DNA of 6,880 nt, from contig JAEZYR010000117.1 of assembly GCA_023442635.1 (NCBI GenBank), positions 1 through 6,880 of the forward strand, read 5' to 3'. Every line of letters starts with the position of its first letter. The stretch's first letter is position 1. The notes beneath the pieces are model-generated. The model did not search any database and was not told the DNA's origin. It saw nothing but the letters and a program-made list of their open reading frames with translations. The DNA is from Bacillota bacterium. Its GTDB lineage: Bacteria > Bacillota > Clostridia > Saccharofermentanales > Fastidiosipilaceae. This document shows positions 1-6,880 of this stretch, piece by piece. The position numbers and the translations under genes were made by a program.

Positions 1-1
1 G

Positions 2-688
2 GGCCCTAATGGCACGGGCAAATCCACATTGGCCAGCACCTTGATGGGGCATCCACGTTATACCGTGGACGAAGGCAGCGTCACCCTAGATGGTCAAGAT
101 CTGCTCTCGATGAGCGTAGACGAAAGAGCGCGTGCAGGCCTTTTCTTGGCCATGCAGTACCCAGCTGAAGTGAGCGGCGTGACCAATGCCGACTTTTTAC
201 GAGCCGCTGTCAACACCCGGCGCCCGAACGAAAAGCCGATCGGCCTTTTCCCTTTTCGCAAACAGCTTAAACAGGCCGTCAACCGCCTTGAGATGAATGA
301 AACTTTGCCTGAGCGCTATCTCAACGAGGGCTTCTCAGGTGGTGAGAAAAAGCGCAATGAGATCCTGCAGATGATGCTTCTAGAGCCCCGCATCGCCATT
401 TTGGATGAAATCGATTCGGGCTTGGACATTGACGCCTTGCGCATTGTAGGTCAGACGGTTACAGCGCTAAGTCAGGAGCGCGGCGAAGAAATGGGCGTTT
501 TGCTCATCACGCACTACCAGCGTCTGCTCGACTATATTCGCCCAGATGTTGTCCACGTCATGATGAATGGCCGCATTGTCAAGAGCGGTGATGCCGATCT
601 AGCCCGCCGCCTTGAAGCTGAGGGCTACGAATGGCTACGCCGTGACCTAGGTCTATCACAAGACGCTGAGGAAGCATTCGAAGGCTGA
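2..688 (+). CDS. sufC: SufC, Fe-S cluster assembly ABC-type ATPase (5' end outside window)
   Basis: SufC is the cytosolic ATPase of the SufBCD scaffold; ATP binding and dimerisation drive a shape change in SufB-SufD that permits cluster assembly. The frame is open from base 2, so the gene is cut at its 5' end. Visible residues 1-9 are the Walker A motif GPNGTGKST. Next come the Q-loop (MQYPAEVSG, Gln near 52), the SufC-type ABC signature FSGGEKKRNEI (about 111-121), Walker B ILDEIDSGLD with the catalytic Glu near 136, and the H-switch LLITHY (His near 171). GEKKRNE and the EIDSGLD D-loop are hallmarks of SufC rather than of a transporter ATPase. About 228 residues are visible; with a usual length near 250-260, some 30 are missing. 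The TTG at 29 is an internal Leu codon, not a start. It is followed after 8 bases by sufD, in the usual Firmicute order. Confidence 0.97.
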   Translation, partial: GPNGTGKSTLASTLMGHPRYTVDEGSVTLDGQDLLSMSVDERARAGLFLAMQYPAEVSGVTNADFLRAAVNTRRPNEKPIGLFPFRKQLKQAVNRLEMNETLPERYLNEGFSGGEKKRNEILQMMLLEPRIAILDEIDSGLDIDALRIVGQTVTALSQERGEEMGVLLITHYQRLLDYIRPDVVHVMMNGRIVKSGDADLARRLEAEGYEWLRRDLGLSQDAEEAFEG

Positions 689-696
689 GGTCGCTT

Positions 697-1863
697 ATGC
701 AAAAATTAGTTGAAATCCGTTATGGCCTAGGCCTGTCACAGTGGCCTGCTTATGTGATTGATACGAGGGGTCAGCACGTATGTGCGCCTTTGGAAGACTT
801 GGAAGAAGGCAAGATCCCAGCCTCTGCGATGGTCGAGTCGGAGGAGTGCTGCTGCACGAAGTCACTGGGTTCTGAGGACTTACATGCCCAAGGCTTGCCG
901 CAGTTTGAGGTCATTGCCCCTCCGAGCTGTGAGGCGCTCCAGCGTTTTCGCGTGCCAGAAGCAGAAGCCAAGCAAGCCGTACCCAAACGACCCTTGCCCT
1001 GCTGCGGTAATTTGCGAGCCCTCCGCCTACGGCTTCCTCAGCGAAAGCTACTAGATGGCCAAACGGCTGAGCGAACGGTCTTGCCTATTGTCTTTACAGG
1101 CGAGGTTAGCGAGGGCTGTTATCTCAAACTAGAAGTCGAGCGTCTGGCAGAGTGGCATATTGTTTTGCTTACGGTGAAGGCCGAGCAACCCTTGTATCTA
1201 GAAGTTGAACAGGCAGAAGGCAGTCGTCTGCAGTTGGACATTCTCAAGCATCCGGGCTTTTCGACTTGGCAGCTTCTCGCTTGGCGTGCTGAACTAGGGC
1301 GAGATGCCCACTTGTCACACCACAGCATCAATCTAGACAGCTCCGCTTACCAGGTGGGACAGGTACACCTCAATGGCGAAGGCAGTTCTTTAGAAAGCGC
1401 AAGTTCTTCGCTCATTCCGCACTATGAGCAGCAACGTCTAGATATCAACGTTGACCATCACGCGCCTCATACCCAGTCTAGTGTGATGAATCATGCGGTG
1501 GTTCAGGGCTCTGGCCGTGGCGTTTATGCCGTTCGAGGCAAAATCGACAAATCAGCTTCCGACTCCGATTGCCAACAAGAAAGTCGCTTCTTAACCCTTT
1601 CTCCGAGTGCAGTGGCTCAAAGCTATCCCGTCCTTTTGATTGACGACTACGATGTCAAGGCAGGACATGCTTCTAGCGTGGGTAGCATTGATGAGGAGAC
1701 ACTCTTTTATCTCCAGAGCCGCGGTCTCAGCCGAGAAAGCGCGCAGCAGCTTTTGACCATCGCTTTTTTGGATCCCGCCATTCACGGCCTTGTTGCAGGC
1801 TCAGCTGGGCGCTTGGATAGTCTGGGACGCTATTTGAAACGTTATTTGTTGGAGCGTGTGTGA
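697..1863 (+). CDS. sufD: SufD, Fe-S cluster scaffold subunit
   Basis: SufD pairs with SufB on the SufC dimer to form the SufBC2D scaffold, where it helps iron entry and cluster formation. The 388-residue length is normal for the family. The C-terminal part is clearly conserved: the beta-helix core (about 130-300), then QQESRFLTLSP, a PVLLIDDYDVKAGHASSVG block and DEETLFYLQSRGLS. His324 in the AGHASSVG segment aligns with E. coli SufD His360, a residue implicated in cluster assembly. The N-terminal 125 residues are much less recognisable and cysteine-rich: Cys51-52-53 in a row, Cys102-103, plus Cys29 and Cys78. The start at ATG 697 is supported by GAGG at 687-690, which overlaps the sufC stop. 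The end overlaps the start of sufS by one base, suggesting translational coupling. The SufB-like C terminus raises the question of which paralogue this is; the complete SufB downstream and the missing SufB Cys settle it as SufD. Confidence 0.94.
   Translation: MQKLVEIRYGLGLSQWPAYVIDTRGQHVCAPLEDLEEGKIPASAMVESEECCCTKSLGSEDLHAQGLPQFEVIAPPSCEALQRFRVPEAEAKQAVPKRPLPCCGNLRALRLRLPQRKLLDGQTAERTVLPIVFTGEVSEGCYLKLEVERLAEWHIVLLTVKAEQPLYLEVEQAEGSRLQLDILKHPGFSTWQLLAWRAELGRDAHLSHHSINLDSSAYQVGQVHLNGEGSSLESASSSLIPHYEQQRLDINVDHHAPHTQSSVMNHAVVQGSGRGVYAVRGKIDKSASDSDCQQESRFLTLSPSAVAQSYPVLLIDDYDVKAGHASSVGSIDEETLFYLQSRGLSRESAQQLLTIAFLDPAIHGLVAGSAGRLDSLGRYLKRYLLERV
1851..1854 (+). promoter_or_regulatory. Ribosome binding site for sufS, inside sufD
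   Basis: GGAG lies 8 bases before ATG 1863 and only 5 before the alternative in-frame GTG at 1860. The spacing favours the ATG, which overlaps the sufD stop as TGATG; a GTG start would give a 4-base overlap instead. The difference is a single residue. Confidence 0.6.
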
Positions 1864-3125
1864 TGGATCAAGCTTATCTAGCTGCTATTCATAGTTGTCC
1901 AGCCTTGGATCCCTCAGTTCGTGATGCCTTTCCCATGACCCGCGTCCTGAGCCATGGCAAGCCTTATGCCTACCTCAACAGCGCTGCGACGGCGCTCAAG
2001 CCTCAAGTCGTCTTGGATGCGATGGCGCGCTACTACCAGGAGTATGCGGCCTCGGTTCATAGAGGGGTTGACCAGATATCACATCGCAGCACCATGGCTT
2101 ATGAAACGGCGCGCCAGAAGGTGGCCAGCTTTTTGAATGCGGCCTGTCCTGAGAGCATCATCTTCACCTCGGGCACAACAGCCTCGATCAATTTGTTGGC
2201 TTTGACTTATGGCCTGACACATGTCCAGGCTGGTGACGAAGTGGTACTAACCCAAAATGAACACCATGCCAACTACGTGCCTTGGCAACAGCTCTGCCTC
2301 AAGCAGGGGGCGACCTTGCGCCTCGCTGAACTGAATGAACGGGGCGAACTCACTGCCGAAGCCCTCGAAGCTGTCATGAACGACAAAACGCGCATTGTGG
2401 CCTGCTCGCATATGACTAACGTTATGGGCGCAGCTAATGACCTGCCAGCTTTGGCTGCCGTGGCCCATCACTACGGTGCGGTTTTGGCCGTAGATGGCGC
2501 GCAGGGTGTCGTCCACGAACGACCAGACTTGAGCGCCTGGGATGTCGATTTTTATGCCTTTTCGGGCCACAAATTATATGGACCAACCGGCATTGGCGTC
2601 CTCTATGGCAAATACGAGTTGCTGCAAGAGATGCCGCCGCTTTTTACTGGTGGCGAGATGATCGACCGCGTCGAGCGCTACGAGAGCAGCTTCCGCGAGG
2701 CGCCCTATCGCTTTGAAGCGGGAACACCACCGATAGCAGAAGCTATAGGCCTTGGTGTTGCCATTGATTTTGTGAATCAGCTAGGCTACTGCGGTATGCA
2801 AAAAAAGGTCTGGCAACTCACCCAGGCTGCCATGGATGGTCTGGCCAAAATCGACCACATCCAAGTCTACAATCCCAGCAACGCTTTTTCTGGGGTGATT
2901 GCTTTTAATGTCAAAGGCGTCCATCCCCATGATGCCGCTTCGGTTTACGACCGCGAGGGCATTGCACTCCGAGCGGGGCATCACTGCTCACAACCCACGA
3001 TGAACTGGTTGGGCTGCAACGCCACGCTGCGCGCCTCTTTCGCTATCTATAACACGCCAGAAGAGGTCGAACGCTTTGTCGAAACCAGCAAGAAAGCAGG
3101 TGACTTTCTCGATGTCCTTTTCTGA
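1863..3125 (+). CDS. sufS: SufS, PLP-dependent cysteine desulfurase
   Basis: SufS converts cysteine to alanine and holds the released sulfur as a persulfide on its own cysteine for transfer to SufU. It is a fold-type I, class V aminotransferase-like enzyme of normal length (420 residues from ATG 1863). Residue numbers here count from the alternative GTG at 1860, so subtract one for the ATG start. Visible motifs are YLNSAATALKP near the N terminus, NEHHANYVPW (His135/136, PLP region), VDGAQ (Asp212), SGHKLYGPTG with the PLP Schiff-base Lys238, and RAGHHCSQPTM with catalytic Cys376. A VHPHD motif places His357 exactly 19 residues before the catalytic Cys, the same spacing as His342 and Cys361 of Bacillus subtilis SufS, where that His takes part in zinc-ligand exchange with SufU. 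This suggests a SufU-dependent (type II) desulfurase, consistent with the next gene. Its last 14 bases overlap the start of sufU. Confidence 0.97.
   Translation: MDQAYLAAIHSCPALDPSVRDAFPMTRVLSHGKPYAYLNSAATALKPQVVLDAMARYYQEYAASVHRGVDQISHRSTMAYETARQKVASFLNAACPESIIFTSGTTASINLLALTYGLTHVQAGDEVVLTQNEHHANYVPWQQLCLKQGATLRLAELNERGELTAEALEAVMNDKTRIVACSHMTNVMGAANDLPALAAVAHHYGAVLAVDGAQGVVHERPDLSAWDVDFYAFSGHKLYGPTGIGVLYGKYELLQEMPPLFTGGEMIDRVERYESSFREAPYRFEAGTPPIAEAIGLGVAIDFVNQLGYCGMQKKVWQLTQAAMDGLAKIDHIQVYNPSNAFSGVIAFNVKGVHPHDAASVYDREGIALRAGHHCSQPTMNWLGCNATLRASFAIYNTPEEVERFVETSKKAGDFLDVLF
3098..3103 (+). promoter_or_regulatory. Ribosome binding site fixing the sufU start
   Basis: AGGTGA inside the 3' end of sufS sits 8 bases before ATG 3112. 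The frame is open further upstream to a TTG at 3076, but that codon would add 12 residues unlike the family. The protein from 3112 begins MSFSDQDREL, a typical SufU N terminus, so 3112 is the start. Confidence 0.65.
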
Positions 3126-3621
3126 TCAAGATCGCGAACTTTTTAGGCAGATTATTACGGACCACTACCAGCACCCCCGAAACAAAGGCCTTTTGGAGGA
3201 TGAGCGCTATATCACGGTTCGCCTCAAAAACCCTAGCTGTGGTGACGATCTGACCGTGCAGCTCCTGATCGAGCAAGGTGAGATTAAGGATGTTCGTCAG
3301 CTAGGAGATGGCTGCTCCATTTGCTGCTCCTCAGCCTCGATGATGAGTGAGCTCTTGCGCGATAAGCCCTGCGAAGAAGCTCACGATCTGATCGACCGCT
3401 TCCGCCAGATGGTGCGGGGGGAGGACGTCGAAGTCGAGCTTTTGGAGGATGCCCAAAGCCTCAGTGGGGTGGCTCAACTGCCCCCGCGCATCAATTGCGC
3501 TATTTTGGCTTGGCAGGCAGCTGAGCGAGCGCTTGCGCAACAAGAGGGATCTGGTAGAGAAGTCGAGAGTCCCGAAGAAATCGTAGCCGTCGATCCCGAA
3601 AACGGCGAGAGGAGAGTCTGA
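3112..3621 (+). CDS. sufU: SufU, zinc-dependent sulfur transfer protein
   Basis: SufU belongs to the IscU-like family, but in Firmicutes it acts mainly as the sulfurtransferase that takes persulfide from SufS and passes it to the SufBCD scaffold. From ATG 3112 it is 169 residues. The N-terminal DHYQHPRNKG motif (about 18-26) is family-typical. The zinc ligands are in place: Cys43 and Asp45 in PSCGDD, Cys68 in GDGCSI, and Cys129 in RINCA, with Arg126 just before. They match Cys41, Asp43, Cys66 and Cys128 of B. subtilis SufU, as I recall that sequence. Two features stand out. The segment after Cys68 reads CSICCSSASMM, adding Cys71 and Cys72 where B. subtilis has non-cysteine residues. There is also a polar, acidic tail of about 20 residues (150-169) beyond the usual end near 147. 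It overlaps sufS by 14 bases and sufB by 1 base. Confidence 0.95.
   Translation: MSFSDQDRELFRQIITDHYQHPRNKGLLEDERYITVRLKNPSCGDDLTVQLLIEQGEIKDVRQLGDGCSICCSSASMMSELLRDKPCEEAHDLIDRFRQMVRGEDVEVELLEDAQSLSGVAQLPPRINCAILAWQAAERALAQQEGSGREVESPEEIVAVDPENGERRV
3610..3614 (+). promoter_or_regulatory. Ribosome binding site for sufB
   Basis: AGGAG within the end of sufU lies 6 bases before ATG 3621, the best-looking site in the operon. It supports the long sufB start over the in-frame ATGs at 3663 and 3672, whose nearest candidate (AGGA, 3647-3650) is spaced 12 or more bases away. Confidence 0.7.
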
Positions 3622-5117
3622 TGAATAAGCAGAATCAAGTCGATCCAGGATCCGATTCGAACATGACCCAGATGACGGGTGCTGATATTGAAAACGAAGC
3701 CCAGAAGGATGTCTATAGCCCTGAAGAGCTAAGCGAGCGCTTAGATCGCGGCTATCAGTATGGCTTTCGGGATGAGGTCGCAGACGTCAAGCGTATGCCG
3801 CCAGGTATCAACGAAGATGTCGTGCGCGAAATTTCTAAAATCAAAGGTGAACCCGAGTGGATGACCGAAAAGCGCGTGGCCGCTTATCAGCAGTTTGAGC
3901 GCATGCCGATGCCGAGCTTTGGCCATATCGGCGAGATCGACTTCCAAAAAATCACCTACTATGTCCGCTCTTCCGAACAGTCGGCTTCAGACTGGGAAGA
4001 GGTGCCAGAGAAAATCAAGGACACCTTCGAAAAACTGGGCATCCCGCAGGCCGAAAAAGAGCATCTGGCTGGTGTTACGACCCAGTACGAATCGGAAGTG
4101 GTCTACCACAAGATTCAGGAGGACTTGGAGGAGCTTGGCGTCATCTTTTTGGACACGGACACAGCCCTCAAAGAGCACCCTGAACTCTTTAAGCGTTATT
4201 TTGGACGTCTGGTGCCTCCAACCGACAACAAGTTTGCAGCTTTGAATTCGGCAGTTTGGTCTGGCGGCTCCTTTATCTACGTGCCCAAAGGTGTCAAAGT
4301 CCCCCGACCCCTTCAGTCCTACTTCCGCATCAACTCTGAGCGCATGGGGCAGTTTGAGCGCACTTTGATCATCGTGGATGAGGGAGCAGATCTACATTAC
4401 ATCGAGGGTTGTACAGCCCCTAACTACTCGAGTGACTCTCTGCATGCGGCCATCGTGGAAATCTTTGTCGAAAAGGGCGGGCGCTGCCGTTACACCACGA
4501 TTCAGAACTGGTCGGACAATGTCTATAACCTTGTTACCAAAAGAGCTAGTGCGGCAGAAAATGCCCAGGTGGAGTGGATTGACGGCAATATCGGCTCTCG
4601 CTTGACGATGAAGTATCCAGCCATCTACCTCAAAGGCGAAGGGGCAAAGGGAACGACTGTATCCATAGCCGTAGCTGGCCGCAACCAGTGCCAGGATGCA
4701 GGTTCGCGCATGATTCATTTGGCCCCCGATACCTCATCTTCGATCATCTCGAAGTCCATCGCCAGACAAGGTGGCAATGCCATCTATCGAGGCACGGTAG
4801 ACTTCGGTCCCAAAGCGCTTAATTCGAGGGCGCATGTGGAGTGCGACACGCTTATTCTGGATGAAGAAAGTCGCTCGGATACCTTGCCGACCAACCGCAT
4901 CCAGAATGGCGAGAGCAGCCTAGAACATGAGGCGACGGTCTCCAAAATCAGCGAAGAGCAGCTCTTTTATTTGATGAGCCGAGGCTTGAGTGAAGCCCAG
5001 GCAACAGAAATGATCGTGATGGGTTTCTTGGAGCCCTTTACGCGAGAGCTCCCGATGGAATATGCGATCGAACTCAATCAGCTGATGAAGCTCGACATGA
5101 GCGCCTCTGTTGGCTGA
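3621..5117 (+). CDS. sufB: SufB, Fe-S cluster scaffold core subunit
   Basis: SufB is the central subunit of the SufBC2D scaffold, on which sulfur from SufU and iron are joined into a cluster. The 498-residue protein is strongly Bacillus-like over its core: DNKFAALNSAVWSGGSF, YVPKGVKVPRPLQ, GQFERTLIIVDEGA, EGCTAPNY, YTTIQNWSDNVYNLVTKR and WIDGNIGS. The C terminus has HVECDTLILD with Cys408, aligned to E. coli SufB Cys405 (the proposed assembly site), and LEHEAT with Glu437, aligned to E. coli Glu434. It ends EEQLFYLMSRGLS and ELPMEYAIELNQL. Extra cysteines occur in GGRCRY and RNQCQDAG. Compared with the roughly 465-residue B. subtilis protein there is a polar N-terminal extension of about 30 residues rich in Asn, Gln, Asp and Met before the conserved YQYGF segment. 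The start codon overlaps the sufU stop by one base. It is the last suf gene here. Confidence 0.98.
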   Translation: MNKQNQVDPGSDSNMTQMTGADIENEAQKDVYSPEELSERLDRGYQYGFRDEVADVKRMPPGINEDVVREISKIKGEPEWMTEKRVAAYQQFERMPMPSFGHIGEIDFQKITYYVRSSEQSASDWEEVPEKIKDTFEKLGIPQAEKEHLAGVTTQYESEVVYHKIQEDLEELGVIFLDTDTALKEHPELFKRYFGRLVPPTDNKFAALNSAVWSGGSFIYVPKGVKVPRPLQSYFRINSERMGQFERTLIIVDEGADLHYIEGCTAPNYSSDSLHAAIVEIFVEKGGRCRYTTIQNWSDNVYNLVTKRASAAENAQVEWIDGNIGSRLTMKYPAIYLKGEGAKGTTVSIAVAGRNQCQDAGSRMIHLAPDTSSSIISKSIARQGGNAIYRGTVDFGPKALNSRAHVECDTLILDEESRSDTLPTNRIQNGESSLEHEATVSKISEEQLFYLMSRGLSEAQATEMIVMGFLEPFTRELPMEYAIELNQLMKLDMSASVG

Positions 5118-5139
5118 GTGAGGCAGTCTGCAGGCATCC

Positions 5140-5165
5140 TTAGCAGAAAATCTGACTTTTGCTAA
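5140..5165 (+). other. Imperfect inverted repeat in the sufB-transferase gap
   Basis: TTAGC at 5140 and GCTAA at 5161-5165 form the ends of a dyad continued by AAAA/TTTT, with a 2-base bulge (AG) and a 6-base loop. A 9-pair, AT-rich stem of this kind is weak, and no T-run follows, so it is a poor intrinsic terminator. It could be an operator, a weak attenuating hairpin or chance. The whole gap (5118-5213) shows no convincing -35/-10 pair, so read-through from suf into the next gene is possible. Confidence 0.3.
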
Positions 5166-5213
5166 ACTTGAAGCCTTGAATCTGAGCGAAAAGAACCGAG
5201 GCGAGTGGATCCG

Positions 5214-5999
5214 ATGAAGACAGCTGAGTCCAAAACATGGTGGAATGAAGATGCCACTTTGAGCCGTGCAGATATTGCAGCTTGGGCTCAAGCCTGTCTT
5301 GACATGGATTGGTCGGCTTACGAAGCCGAGCAGGCTCCTAGCTGGCAGAAACGCCGCTTTTATCGAGCTGTCAAACGCAGCTTTGACGTGCTTGCTTCAG
5401 GGCTAGCGCTGATTCTTTTAGCACTACCCTTTCTTGGCATAGCCATTTGGGTCTATCTGGATGATCCTGGGCCTGTTTTTTTCGCCCAGACTAGAATGGG
5501 CAAAGAAGGCAGGCCCTTTCGCATTCTTAAATGGCGGAGCATGCGCCAGCATCCTGAAGGAGAGGGCGCACAAGTGACGATCGGGCGAGACCCACGTATT
5601 ACGCGAGCTGGGCATTTTTTGCGACGGACTAAGCTAGATGAACTGCCACAGTTGATCAATGTCTTTCTGGGGCAGATGTCTTTGGTCGGGAGTCGCCCCG
5701 AAGTGCCTCAGTATGTAGCCTGCTACCCTGAAGCCTATCGCGTCCTTCTGCGCAGTCGGCCAGGCATAACAGATTGGTCATCCCTGCGATTGCGCCGCGA
5801 AAGTGAGCTTCTTGCCGCCTTGGCACCCACAGCTGAGGCGAGTGAAGAAGCCTATCGCCAGGAACTATTGCCCGCCAAAATATGGCTTTCGATTCAGGAC
5901 CGCGACCAGCGAGCTGGCAGTTGGCATGACCTGGACCTCATTCTCCAAACCTGCCACATCAAGAAGCCTGTTCCAGCCGTCCAACTGACAGAAGCATAA
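5214..5999 (+). CDS. Sugar-phosphate transferase, monotopic (bacterial sugar transferase family)
   Basis: The family moves a sugar-1-phosphate from a nucleotide sugar to a polyprenyl phosphate on the cytoplasmic face of the membrane, the first step of capsule, exopolysaccharide or glycan assembly. From ATG 5214 it has 261 residues. Residues 1-50 are soluble and unrecognised. Then come KRSFD (54-58) and one hydrophobic segment (about 57-81) broken by Pro72, as in the re-entrant helix of PglC-type enzymes. Next are DDPGPVFFAQTRMGKEGRPF, the catalytic Asp-Glu pair (142-143) in KLDELPQLINVFLGQMSLVG, SRPEVP, and RPGITDWSSLRLRRE. The multi-helix N-terminal domain of WbaP/WcaJ-type transferases is absent. 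ITDWSS instead of ITGWAQ marks a known subset; the sugar cannot be read from it. An in-frame GTG at 5205 would add three residues, but GAGG (5198-5201) is too close to it. No other glycan genes are in view. Confidence 0.9.
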   Translation: MKTAESKTWWNEDATLSRADIAAWAQACLDMDWSAYEAEQAPSWQKRRFYRAVKRSFDVLASGLALILLALPFLGIAIWVYLDDPGPVFFAQTRMGKEGRPFRILKWRSMRQHPEGEGAQVTIGRDPRITRAGHFLRRTKLDELPQLINVFLGQMSLVGSRPEVPQYVACYPEAYRVLLRSRPGITDWSSLRLRRESELLAALAPTAEASEEAYRQELLPAKIWLSIQDRDQRAGSWHDLDLILQTCHIKKPVPAVQLTEA

Positions 6000-6107
6000 A
6001 AGGCGGCAAGCCACGGTATCAGGGAGCGGATCTAAGGCAGAGAAGATCATTCAAAGCCTAGGAGCGGGAACTAGGGTATAGCCTGGCTGTCCGCTTGCTT
6101 GCGCCTT
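6000..6107. other. Convergent intergenic region with scattered dyad symmetry
   Basis: No gene is seen here. The outer arms AAGGCGGCAAGC (6000-6011) and GCTTGCGCCTT (6097-6107) are complementary apart from one bulged G, enclosing about 85 bases. Smaller dyads lie inside: GATCT/AGATC around 6030-6048 and CCTAG/CTAGG around 6058-6075. It may be only a structured 3' untranslated region of the transferase mRNA; no known RNA family is recognised. Confidence 0.3.
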
Positions 6108-6120
6108 AAGAAGAAAGAAA

Positions 6121-6150
6121 AACAGCGCCCCGTGAGGAGCGCTGTTTTTT
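6121..6150 (+). terminator. Bidirectional intrinsic terminator
   Basis: An 8-base perfect stem, AACAGCGC (6121-6128) with GCGCTGTT (6139-6146), closes a 10-base loop and runs into six Ts (6145-6150). On the opposite strand the same stem is followed by a T-run from the A-rich bases 6111-6122. It sits between two converging genes, so it can end both the rightward transferase transcript and the leftward gpmI transcript. Confidence 0.92.
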
Positions 6151-6180
6151 GAGGGCTAGAGCAGATTAGCTAGCCATTAC

Positions 6181-6880
<700 letters not shown>

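Noticed and set aside
29..31. TTG as a sufC start
   Set aside because: It lies just after the Walker A motif, which is in frame upstream; the gene clearly begins before the window.
2247..2570. Open frame of 107 codons on the - strand inside sufS
   Set aside because: It is antisense to the catalytic core of sufS and the protein has no recognisable motif; a shadow of the real gene.
3076..3078. TTG as a sufU start
   Set aside because: It would overlap sufS by 50 bases and add 12 residues absent from the family; ATG 3112 has a good ribosome binding site.
3895..4245. Open frame of 116 codons on the + strand, out of phase with sufB
   Set aside because: Ser/Arg/Lys-rich translation is typical of a shifted frame of a real gene, and it overlaps conserved SufB.
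4392..4718. Open frame of 108 codons on the - strand inside sufB
   Set aside because: It is opposite conserved SufB sequence and is low-quality protein; a shadow.
5118..5213. Promoter for the sugar transferase
   Set aside because: No -35/-10 pair with acceptable matches and spacing could be found; the AT-rich part is better explained as a weak dyad.
4920..5291. Open frame of 123 codons on the - strand across the sufB end and the following gap
   Set aside because: It lies mostly opposite the highly conserved sufB C terminus, its protein resembles no family, and nothing suggests a ribosome binding site or promoter.

Overview
The window is a compact, protein-coding stretch of a bacterial chromosome, most likely from a member of the Bacillota (Firmicutes). 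That inference rests on the gene order sufC-sufD-sufS-sufU-sufB, which is the Firmicute arrangement, on the SufU-type scaffold in place of SufE or SufA, and on SufB/SufS sequences that read like the Bacillus-type proteins. Base composition looks moderate (a little over 50% GC by eye), so this is not a very AT-rich Firmicute. I cannot place it to family.

Positions 2-5117 hold a SUF iron-sulfur cluster assembly operon on the + strand. It comprises the 3' part of sufC (the start lies outside the window), then complete sufD, sufS, sufU and sufB. The genes are packed with an 8-base gap (C-D), 1-base stop/start overlap (D-S), 14-base overlap (S-U) and 1-base overlap (U-B), so they are almost certainly co-transcribed and translationally coupled. 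SufS takes sulfur from cysteine as a persulfide, SufU accepts it through a zinc-bound cysteine, and the SufB-SufC-SufD ATPase scaffold builds the Fe-S cluster. The key residues of each step are visible.

Positions 5118-5213 are a short gap with a weak imperfect hairpin and no clear promoter or intrinsic terminator. Positions 5214-5999 (+) encode a monotopic sugar-phosphate transferase (bacterial sugar transferase family), an initiating enzyme for surface polysaccharide or glycan synthesis, with no visible functional link to SUF.

Positions 6000-6180 are the convergent intergenic region. It contains a strong bidirectional intrinsic terminator and some additional dyad symmetry. Positions 6181-6880 (-) are the 3' part of gpmI, cofactor-independent phosphoglycerate mutase; it runs off the right edge and resembles the longer plant-type version of the enzyme.

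I found no mobile element, CRISPR array, tRNA or rRNA, and nothing that looks like a wholly new system. The points worth a second look are modest: a cysteine-rich, divergent N-terminal half of SufD, two extra cysteines beside a zinc ligand in SufU together with a C-terminal tail, an N-terminal extension on SufB, and the plant-type gpmI.
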